Of a DNA stretch of 64,000 nt, positions 15,401 through 27,400 are shown piece after piece. The stretch's first letter is position 1; each line of letters opens with the position of its first letter. Both the position numbers and the translations under genes were made by a program. The notes below the pieces were generated by a model. That model had not been told where the DNA came from and searched no databases. It saw only the letters and a program-made list of their open reading frames with translations. Where the stretch lies: assembly GCF_000003815.2 (NCBI RefSeq), contig NC_049990.1, positions 4,206,564-4,270,563 of the forward strand, in the 5' to 3' direction. The stretch is from Branchiostoma floridae. Lineage: Eukaryota; Chordata; Leptocardii; Amphioxiformes; Branchiostomatidae.

Positions 15401-18400
15401 GATGACGCAGACCTTGACGCTCCAAAGATCTACGAGCCAGTCGATACGCTGAAGTCTCTGTCTGACCGAGCGCTCAGCTTCCAGGAGCAGTACAACGAGA
15501 CCATCAGGGGAGGGAAGATGGACCTCGTGTTCTTCGAGGTGAAAAACTTGTCTGCTTTCTGGTGTAGTTTGTTTACTTTGTTTATGTTTTTGGTGCAGTT
15601 TGTGTGGTGAATTTGTGTGATATTTGGTAGGTGAGTAGCTAGGTTTAAAGAAAATGAAGTTAAAGTTTCAAAATAGACCTCTCAGCAGCAATTTACATAC
15701 GAGGGGCGTTCAATAAGTAATAACTCTGACCCACTTCCATTTGTCTCATCTAGATGAAATTTTGCATGTGTAATGATTCATATCTCTATAGTTTATGTTG
15801 CAAAAAAGAGCTCTGAACTAACTGTGGTTTCTGATTTACTGGTGTTTGAACTGAGTTAGGTGTGAAATGGACCAGGTGTGAAATGGGGCCAGTTGAGTGT
15901 CGCGCAGTGATCCGGTTTTCGTATTTGAAAGGACGCACACCAAAGGAGACTTTTGATGAAATGAAAGAAACTTATGGTGATGATGCCCCATCACATAGCC
16001 TTGTAAAACGCTGGCATCCTGAATTCAAACATGGCCGGAAGTCTGTGGAAACAGCTTCCAGACCTGGTCGTTCTCTTCTGCCATTGATGAGGCATCTGTT
16101 GGAGGGCCAACCTGGGGTGTCCTACAAAAACGGTGTCCAGAGCTGCATCAAACAATGGGAGAAATGCATAACTCTGGGTGGTTCCTATGAAGAGAACGAC
16201 TAATAACTGTGCCAAGTTTCATTAATCTCCTGCTATGGGAAATGAGTCAGAGTTATTACTTATTGAACGCCCCTCGTAGCTATGTAGCAGAGACTGCCAG
16301 TCCCATATAGGGCTGTTAAGCCATAGCTGAAACTGTAGGGCTGACACAATTATGATCTTAACAAGGTCATTACTGACCAAAGGGAGAAATATATATTAGT
16401 AAGATTCTCAGTCTTTTTGTCCAAATTTTTACATGACCTAATCTTCTAGAATATACAATCATTCATATGGGCCACACAACTACGTTACTTTGTAGCTATG
16501 TACCCTTAGCCATTTATATACACTGTCTGAGATGTTTGTTTGCTTGAACCTTTTTTATTCATGAGAAGCTCTGTTCTTGACAATGTTGCTGTTGTCTACC
16601 ACAGGATGCGCTGATCCACTTGCTGAAGATTTCCCGCATCATCCGTACTCCCATCGGTAACGCCATGCTGGTGGGTGTGGGGGGCTCGGGCAAGCAGAGT
16701 CTGACTCGTCTGGCCAGCTACATCGCAGGATACAAGACCTTCCAGATTGTGCTCTCCAGGTCTGCTTCAGTCATTTGTTAACTTCTTCTTCTTTTTCTAA
16801 GACATAAATGTGGAAGTCTTGTCTACAAACTTCTTGTTTTCATTGTGTGTGTGTTTTTTTTTCAGTAGTTTTCCATTCACTTATTGATATTTGTATAATT
16901 TCTGCAATATTTCTTAGCATCTGTCAAGCTCTAAATACAATGCAGCTTTGAAGATGCTCAAAGCTGCTTTTGAAATATCAAATAGGTCATCAAATATCAA
17001 ATAGGTCATCAAATAGTTGAACAACACCGTTACAGCTTTCTGTGATCTGAAAGGAAAAAAGAGTTTCACATCCGATAATTCAGCACCATGGACAGAGCAT
17101 ACTATCTTACCATACTTGTTTGTTTTCTAGCTTTGTTTTACTATTTGAGTCACTCTCTAAGTGACATGCCAATTGCAGTGATAAATTCTATATTCCACCC
17201 TCTGTAGAACGTACAATGCCAGTAACCTCCTGGATGACCTGAAGGTCCTGTACAGGATGTCAGGGTTGAAAGGTCAGGGTGTGACCTTCATCTTCACTGA
17301 CAACGAGATCAAGGACGAGGGCTTCCTGGAGTACATGAACAACCTGCTGGCTACAGGAGAGGTGGGTTCATGGGAGGAGAGTATCGAGTTTCAGAGCATG
17401 GTTCCGAAGTACAATGGAACAAATTGAAACATTTAAATCATGAGAAGGCTATAAAATTTTGGAACCTTCTTCCATAGAATCTGAATCATACTGAATCTTA
17501 CAATCACCATCCATAGAACAAATAATTCTACTGAATGGAACATTTATAATAAGCAATTTTGGAGGGTATCAAATTTCAGAGTCTGGTTTCATAGAACACT
17601 GAACTGAATACAACATCCACAACATTCTGCCTAGTAAAGATTGATTTAAAATTTTCCTATTTTCACTTTATTCTGGTCTTAGTTATATTGAGGCTGCTGG
17701 CAAATTATGTTTTTGTTTGTGTACAGAATATATGACTATGTAATTTTATACTCTACAGAGTAAAGTAAAGGGAATGCTGTTTTTATCTTTAGTGATTTTT
17801 TGTTCCTCCCGCTAGATCTCCAACCTGTTTGCCCGTGATGAGATTGATGAGATCACCTCGGAGCTGATCCCTGTGATGAAGAAGGAGTTCCCTCGCCACC
17901 CTCCCACCAACGAGAACCTCTACAACTACTTCCTTAGCCGCGCCCGAAGCAACCTGCACGTCGTGCTCTGCTTCTCTCCAGTGGGGGAGAACTTCCGCAG
18001 CCGCGCGCTCAAGTTCCCGGCGCTGTTCTCTGGCTGTACGATGGATTGGTTCCTGCGCTGGCCCAAGGACGCGCTAATCGCTGTTGCCGACTACTTCCTG
18101 GCTAACTTCCAGATCCGCTGCACAGAGCATGTGAAGAACAGCGTGGTCAACACCATGGGGAAAATCCATGTGAGTATTTCTTTTCAGAATACCATAGTAT
18201 GAAATTGTGGCTTATTGAGCCTGATTAAAGCTAAAATGACTTGTTTTGGTTACAATTACTATATTAAGATCATGATAAGTACATCTTTGTTTGATTATGT
18301 TTATAGCTTACTATTACAAATATCAAGGGTTTCAACTTATTTGATGTAATACAGTCAAACGAACTATATCCATGCCAGGATTCAGACCTGGAGCTAGGAT

Positions 18401-21400
18401 CAGGCATATCAAATACTGCGCTATCTGCACACATCATACAGATATTTAAATTTCTCTTCAACTTATTGTATGTTTATTTTGTCTCCCTTTTGCTTCTTTA
18501 CAGGATCTGGTTGCTGAGAAGTGTGTGGAGTACTTTGAGCGTTTCCGTCGCCAGATGCACGTGACACCCAAGTCTTATCTGTCCTTCCTGGCTGGCTACA
18601 GGACCATCTACACTGAACACCTGAATGAAGTAAACTGCATAATTATACTAGCGTACCTCAATATTATTCGTAAATAGTTTCATTAGGGTGGTAAATACAG
18701 TTCTTCCAACACATCCAAGATAGGACTCACTTCTGATGTTTTGGTAGCAGTGAGAAGTAGATCCTGCCATTCTACCCCGATGATGGTGTCTGATAGATAC
18801 TGAAACGTGAGAGGTTTTAAATTCTTAGACTGTATTGTATCAGTAGAGTTTTGGCCAAAGTCTAAGAAAAAGATGATCCTACCGACTGTAGATTTTTTCA
18901 GGACTTAAGCAGGAAACACTAGCAGTAGGCCAAAGCTTGTTCAATTTGAGGCTGTAAATTGAATGAAGGAATGAAGAAGACCTTTATTGTACGTTTCTGA
19001 TCTCAAAAGCTAAGTACAGGTCAGGATGATAAAGTTCTAAGTAGTTCTGAATAATCTACAAGCACTATTCTAATGAAGTAAGAGCAAGTTATCCTACCAA
19101 ATACAACTACAAATGTGAATGTGTAGTATATATGTACAGATTTGAAATCTTCTTCTTAAAACAGTTGTAAATGTAATGTCAGATAGTGCTTAAGATACAT
19201 GGTTATCTAATTACATGAAGATTATCTTCCCCTGTACTGATCCTGTGCCAATTACTCTACCACCAGGTGGGGATTCTGGACCAGAGGATGAAGACAGGTC
19301 TGGCCAAACTGGTGGAGGCTCAGGAGTCGGTCAATGAGCTCTCCAAGGAGCTGGCAGTCAAGGAGAAGGACTTGGCTGTAGCCTCCAAGAATGCTGACAA
19401 GGCAAGTAGATGCATAGTGTAAAAGATACAGTGTTGCAAGACTGAAATAATAATATTATCTGCTTATGTAGACTAGTGGAGGACAAATTTGGAGTGTGCA
19501 GGACCCAGTAATGGACTCCTGACAAGATATTATAGCTAGAATAATGACATTGTCAAAAAATGATGAACAAAGTATCAGTCTGGTTGAACAAATCAAGGAG
19601 GTTAAAACGTCATTGGACAAACCAATGACATTCTAGTACAAACAAGCCTGATTTTTTTTTTTTTTTTTTTTTTTGGGGTTTGTTTCCTGATTTTGATTCT
19701 CTATACTTGCATTGGCTCAACTTTGTTGAATGTATTTACGTTTTTTCTTCTCATTTTGTGCCCATAAGATTTTTGGCAAATCACTTAAAATTGAGTCTGT
19801 TTCTTGAAAACATGTAGAGATTTTGTTTTTCTTACTTGCATAATGCAATAAGCTTATCTTTCTTTTCTTCCTTCCACCCTACAGGTGTTGGTTGAAGTGA
19901 CAGCCAGTGCACAGGCAGCTGAGAAAGTGAAGGCCCAGGTGCAGAAGGTGAAAGACAAGGCCCAGGCCATTGTGGATGAGATCGCTGCAGACAAGAGCAT
20001 CGCAGAGAGCAAACTAGCTGCTGCCAAACCAGCTCTGGAGGAGGCAGAGGCTGCCTTACAGGTCAGCAATTCAAAACTTATTTACCTACAGTATCTTTGG
20101 TACATCAACATGACAAGTTTCCATCGACATCTGTCGGTTATGGCAATGTCCCATCACATTTTTTTCCAGATCTTCTCTAAATGTTCTCCATCATGTATTC
20201 TTAGGTCTGCCTCTTCTTTTGTCTACCACCTGGTGGGACCCAAGAAGACTTTTAGTGATTGCAAAAGTTTGAATGAGATGCTAGATACTTCCATTTCCCC
20301 TGACCATCAAGCCTGCTGACATCGCTTATTCAGACTTTTATTTTAACATCATCAGTGTACATGTTAGATTAGAGTGTGCATCTATAAAATACACAAAGAT
20401 GCTATTACTGGCCCTGCGTCATGGTCCCTTAGGTATGTCAACAAAAAACTAGAAGAAGACTTTTATTGATTGCAGGAGCTTAAATGAGACACTAAATTTT
20501 TTCCATTTCTTACAGTAAAGTTCTTAAAATTTAACCAGGGTAGTACTCACATCCAACATTTCGATGTCTTGTCAGACATCATCATCATCAGGGTTAGAAT
20601 GACTAACCCTGATGATGGTGTCAGACGGACATCGAAACGTGAGTTTTCTTTTGGTTGTGTTTCAAGAACTTGACTATATGGACTATATGAGTATTTACCA
20701 ACCTGATGAAATTAATTGCGGATTTCTTGCCCCCCAGACCATCAAGCCAGCTGACATTGCCACGGTGCGTAAGCTGGGCAAGCCTCCCCACCTGATCATG
20801 CGCATCATGGACTGCACCCTGCTGCTGTTCCAGCGCAAGATCAACCCGGTCGTGCAGGATCCTGAGAGGCCGTGCGCCGCGCCGTCATGGTCCGAGGCTC
20901 TCAAGCTGATGAACAACTCTGGCTTCCTGCAGTCTCTGCTCACATTCCCTAAGGTATAGACTTATCTTGATAAAACACTTCTAGTGAACTATGATTTGGA
21001 ATGCTATACATCCTGAAAAAACAAATGGGGCCTTCAGTCCTTAAAAAGTGGACTAAACAAGCTGATGAACAGCTCTGGCTTCCTGCAGTCTCTGCTAATC
21101 TTCCCCAAGGTATAGACTTATCTTGATAAATCCGAATCTTGAAAAGAAAAGGGGGAGTAGTGTAACAGTGGGGTTCAAGTAGCGCCTACCGTCCTTGCCA
21201 AGGAGCTCTAAGCTTTTGTGGCGACAGCGGTAGCTACTTGATTTGTAATCTGCCGACCCTGGTTCGATACCGGGTGGCTGCATGTTGTTTCTTTCTGTTC
21301 TACTCGCCCCTCTAGTTGTTTCAAATTGTATTCTTCCCACCTATTTCCAGGACACCATCAATGAGGAGACAGTGGAGCTGCTGACCCCGTACCTGGAGAT

Positions 21401-24400
21401 GGAGGATTATACCCTGGACAGTGCCAAGAAGGTGTGCGGCAACGTGGCAGGGTTGTGCGCCTGGACCAGGGCCATGGCCTTCTTCTACACCATCAACAAG
21501 GAGGTCTTACCTCTCAAGGTGAGATAACTTTGTGGAATGGAAGATTTTAGAAAGACATTGGACTTATATTCACAGATTTAAAGGTACTCTAGGTAAGACC
21601 GGACTGCCAAAAATCTGTAAGATGTAGGTTAGGACGATGCAAAAAGTAAATTTTTCTACCATCTCTTTACATAGTCAAAGTCAAATCAACCCCATAGCAT
21701 TGCATACCAATATTCAGGGAGGGAAGTTGGAACATCATCGCATCATAAAAACATGTGCAAAAACTGAAGCGGAGGATATCAGAGCCTGCAATTTTAACCC
21801 TACAGGCTTCATTTAAGCTGTACTGCCATATCCAAATACAATTCAATCTCTACAACTGGATAAAAAAATTGAGATTTACTTCCTGACATTTCGAATGACA
21901 TCCAACGCTCTTCTTCAGCATCACTAGTCAAGAATAAACTTGCAGAACAATTTGATACAGCAACAGCTACAGCTACAGCTACATGTATCTTTGATAAATT
22001 TGTACTATTGTGTACACACAGGCTAACTTAGCAGTACAGGAGGCCCGTTTGGGCATTGCCATGGGTGACCTGAACACTGCTCAGGCCCAGCTGGACGCCA
22101 AGCAGAAGGAACTGGATATCGTACAGGCGCAGTACGACGCAGCCATGAAGACCAAACAGGTAGAAAATCAAACTGTATATTTTGTACTTTGGTGTTAAAA
22201 GACACTGGACTTAAGACAAAAACTAGGGCACAGGACTGTGCAATATATAAAATAATGTGGAGATACTTGACAGAGAGGAGCAAGGGGCCAGTCCTCAAGC
22301 CTTAGTAACAAGTCTTAGAGTTGATCTTGACTGATCTTACAACTTAGTCATTCAACCAGTAAAAGAGTAGCTTAGACCTTCAGTTGGTAGAATTCTTTAT
22401 ATCAGCCATTTTCTATCTTCCAGTTTGCATATGACAATTGGGAGTATTATGGGGAAATTACACATTCTAGGTAGAATAAGAAACACATGTTAGGACATTT
22501 AGATTCCTTATCAAATTTCTAGGGGACCCGGTATATTTCTTTGCTCTTTCATCTGTTACTTGTCTCTTACACTCTTTCATTTTTCTAGGACTTGTTGCAC
22601 TTCTATCTACATTCGACGATTGGGGGTATTATGGGGAATAATGTAAGAAAAACTTAAGACACTCTTTCACCTTTCTAGGACTTGCTGGACGATGCTGAGG
22701 CTTGCCGTCGCAAGATGAACAACGCAGAGGCCCTGATCCACGGGCTGTCGGGTGAGAAAGTCCGCTGGACCGCGGCCAGCAAGTTGTTTGAGGATCAGAT
22801 CCGCAGGCTGGTTGGGGACGTGCTCCTAGCCACGGGATTCCTGTCGTACTCCGGACCCTTCAACCAGGTCTTCCGCGACGAGCTCATGGTCTGCTGGAAG
22901 AAGGAGATGGTCATGTGCAAGATTCCTTACACTGAGGTGAGATCTTAAGATGGTATGAAGGAATATATGAAGGAATATATGGATGGAGGGATGGATGGAT
23001 GGATGGATGGATGGATGGATGGATGGATGGATGGATGGGTGGATGGATGGATGGGTGGATGGATGGGTGGGTGGGTGGGCGGATGGATGGGTTTGTGGGC
23101 TTATGGATGGGTGGGTGGATGGATGGATGGAAGGTCGGATGGATGGATGGATGAGTGAGTGAATGAATGAATGATGGTCTGCTGGAAGAAGGAGATGGTC
23201 ATGTGCAAGATCTCTTACACAGAGGTAAGACGGCATTAGGATGACAAGAATGAATGAATGAGTGAGTGAATGGATGGATGGATGGATGGATAGATGGCTG
23301 GATGGTGGATAGATGGCTGGATGGATGATGATGATGATGATCTGCTGGAAAAAGGAGATGGTGATGTGCAAGATCCCTTACACAGAGGTAAGATCATTTT
23401 GAAATAAGACTCACCTAAAGACAAGAAAGAGTGAATTAGTGTTGAGTGTCAGTGATGACAGAGTGAAATATTGAGTGATAAAACCAGTGAAAGACTGAGA
23501 ATATGGAGGGAGGAAAGGAGTGACTGAATTTGATAGTATACTACTCATTTGTATGTCTTAGAGTGTTTTTTTTCAACTTACCTGGTGACCATGCTTACAT
23601 CATTGCTTTCATAAATAAATAATGTGTCAACAGCACCTGCAATGGTGCATGGAACTTCAGGTCCCATACCAGCACTATTTCTAACTGCTTTCTAATCTAT
23701 TTTATCATCCACCAGGACTTAAACCTGGTGACCATGCTGGTTGACAATGCCACCATCGGAGACTGGAACCTCCAGGGCCTGCCCAACGACGAGCTGTCCT
23801 CTCAGAACGGCATCATCACCACGAAGGCTGCCCGCTTCCCGCTCATGATCGACCCTCAGAACCAGGGCAAGACCTGGATCAAGAACATGCAGAAGGACAA
23901 CGAACTGCAGGTCAGAAGTTTGTTGTCTGTTTCATTGCAATCCCCATTTGGTTAGTGATATACATTGTACACCACTAATTCTTCACAGGGTCTCATCTTG
24001 TATGATTTTTATAGAGTAAAGGCACTGAGGAACTAATAGGAACTAAATTTTTTTATCTAGGAACCTAAATCTAAGGACTCTTAACTTTATGATATTACAT
24101 GACTTTGTCAGTCACTTGGTCCCCCTCTAAGCATTGGGCTTGCAACTTCCTTTCAAACTGCAGAATTAAGCAATTCAACTAAATGACAAAGATGACCAGG
24201 TAAAGAGACATATCAATTGAAGTTAATTTGTGCTGCAGTTTGCAATTTCTATGTGTTGTGTACTAGGTTCTTATTGTAGCTTTGAGCAGTGATTTTGTTG
24301 TTTTCACTATAATTAGGCCTGTGGAAAATTAATAACTCACTATATGTTGTCAAAAAGTAGGTTAAGATACACGTACAGTTATATATAATTTTACCTTTTG

Positions 24401-27400
24401 CTAATTACTTACTGAAATTGTTGTTTTTTCTTCAGGTGACCAGCCTGAACCATAAGTACTTCAGGACCCACCTGGAGGATGCCCTGTCCTTGGGACGACC
24501 CCTCCTGATTGAAGACGTGGGAGAAGAGTTGGACCCCGCCCTGGACAACGTCTTGGAGAAGAACTTCATCAAATCTGGCTCCACCTTCAAGGTAAATGTG
24601 TTCTCCTTGATAACACATTGCTATAATTGTAAATTCTTATGCTTATTTGTGGCTTGGGGGTGGGGGGGTTGGAGGGCAGAGCTTTCCTAGGCCTGATTGG
24701 TCAATTTTTATCACTGAGAGAAATAGATAAGAATAAAATTATGTTTCTGTTCCCAAATTTTTCTCTGGCTTGCACACTCAAAAAAGCAATTTTGCTCAAA
24801 CTAGAAAATTCATCACCATGCATCTCTAAAACTGTGTGGTATTTTATATTCCACTGTATTTGGGGAAGGAATCCAGCAAAATCTGATATAGAAATTTATC
24901 AGGCTAGTATGTACTTCTTTCTAAGTTTCTGTCTTGCTGAATCAATTTGCATCAAAGTCTCAATAAATCCACCAATGTTGCATCTGACAGGTGAAAGTGG
25001 GAGACAAGGAGGTTGATGTGATGACTGGGTTTAAGTTGTACATCACCACCAAGCTGGCTAACCCTGCGTACACCCCCGAGGTTGCCGCCCGAACCATGAT
25101 CATCGACTTCACTGTGACCATGAAGGGTCTGGAGGATCAGCTACTGGGCAGAGTCATCCTCACAGAGAAGGCGGTAAGTTTGTGACTTCCTTTAGGAGTG
25201 GGTACCAGTAAAAAAAATTCAGATATAAATATAGAATACAACACAGTGTATTCCGTACACCCAAGGTATCAGCCCGACCATGGGTCGGATCGCCCGAAGA
25301 CTGGAGGGTGATCCGACCTGCGGGAGGGCTGAGACCGAGGGTGATGCGGAATACACCGTGTTGTATTTTATTTATGTCATACCCACCTGAGAAAACCCGT
25401 TTTGATGCGAAATGCGCCAGAAGTTGAACAAATTTGGTGCCCTCGAACAAAAAAGTGTTGCAACAGCAATGTTCCAACGTCCGAATCAGGTATTCGAATT
25501 GCCAACTGTGCCGTATTTGGCCCACTTGAAACAGGGTGATACGCCTTTGTGATACGCCTTTCGAACCGGTCTGATACGGAAGTTACGGCCCGGTCTGGAA
25601 CACCCGTATCGAACGTCTTCGCGTCACAGGTATGACATAAGACTGACCTGAACCTGAACCTAACTGTCTGTGAAAACTTGTAATTTGGCAATGCTCAAAC
25701 ACAATGGTCCATTTCACTGCAAATGAATACTATGTTTGGTGGAGTATCCAACTCCCACTGGCATTTTAAAATCCTGTCTTCATGTAAGCAATGCTACATT
25801 TGACTGTAAAACTTTGCTCTTGTTATTTTCTTGGACCAGCAAGTACCTAAAGGTTTGAGCATCTGTCTAATGTATAATGTGTGAGTCCAAGATCTGGTCT
25901 GCTGATTTTTTTTCAGGTCCCTTGTTTTTTGGACTGATCCAACAAAAAAAACGTTTTTATACCTCTATTACCTACTATTAGTTACATTGAACCTTTCAAT
26001 GACCATTATTAAATTTTCCTATACATGTACAAATGTATGTGGCAGTGTTACTTGACCCCTGTTGACCCTTGACCCCCAGGAACTGGAAGCCGAGCGCACG
26101 ACCCTCCTGGAAGAGGTCAACAACAACAAGAGGAAGATGAAGGAGCTGGAGGACAACCTGCTGTACCGACTGACATCAACAGAGGGCTCTCTTGTGGAGG
26201 ATGAGAGCCTGATCGAGGTGCTGCGGGTTACCAAGACGACGGCTGAGGACGTCAGCGAGAAGCTGACCATCGCCGCGGAAACGGAGATCAAGATCAACAC
26301 TGCGAGAGAGGAGTTCCGGCCTGGTGGGTGGATTCTTCGTGGCTTTACACCATGCTGTTGATTGTACAACGATTGCACTGTGTGTGGCTCAAGGGCTATT
26401 GGAATGGAGATTGGCACTGCCCTATGCACCATCTGGTTCAAGATGGACCTAAGATTTTTTTCTAAACATCATACTTGACTTGGTTTAAGGAGTTATTCAA
26501 AGACACTGAGTTTTAATCTTATTGATTGTATTGCTATTGCTGGATCTAATCATTGACAATGGAATATACCATTTGGAACCATACTACATTTATGTTTTCC
26601 CCCTCTAGTTGCCTCCCGTGGCAGTGTGCTGTACTTCCTGATTGTGGAGATGAGTTTGGTGAATGTGATGTACCAGACTGCCCTGAAGCAGTTCCTCCAC
26701 ACCTTTGACATCTCCATGGCACGCTCCCAGAAGTCTCCCATCCCCCAGAAACGTATCGCCAACATCATTGAGTACCTCACCTTTGAGGTAAGTACAATTT
26801 GTGTGTTTGCTGAGATTCTGAGTCAGCCCTGTATTTAATGATCAGTTTACTTAGCACCAAACTTGAAGGTACCATTGTGGCCATTCTCCTACGCAGAGGG
26901 ACCACAGTCGTGTGGAAACTCCTTGGGGTCACCTCTGCTATCTGACGCACTCAGACCAGTTCCTAGCCGCCCTGTTTATAAATATTAATGAGCTTACCCT
27001 TATATGGGCAGTCAGCCGTTGGGGATTGGGCATAGGAAGATGGTGCTATGTAAGACGTAACATGATTGGCTGATAGCTTCCCAGCGGCCTTTGCGAGATG
27101 GCTTTCGTAAACATAAAGCCCAAGAAATGCCTATTCTCTGATTGGCTGACACCTGGTTTGTGGTGACAACCATAGTAACCGCTGGTAGGCCATGAGATAG
27201 CAGGGCCCCAATAGGCAGTTAGCTAGCCGTTGGGGACCGTGTGTAGGAGGATACATTGTGGCAAGTACCTAGTAGTGCTTTCTCTTCATCCCAGGTGAGA
27301 CATTCGGCGGTTCTTAATTCCTTTTGGGTCATTACCTCATGAAGGTATAGTTTCTACTCTGTATCCATACCTGTGTGCATGTCCAGACCTTGGTGCTGCA

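Noticed and set aside
21235-21290. True tRNA gene
   Set aside because: Only the B-box half is tRNA-like, the cloverleaf is not complete, and the same unit with the same tail occurs at 54207, so it is a SINE.
22826-23371. Minus-strand frame rich in [10 protein letters not shown]
   Set aside because: It is the translation of the ATGG minisatellite on the opposite strand, with antisense of exon 26 at its ends.
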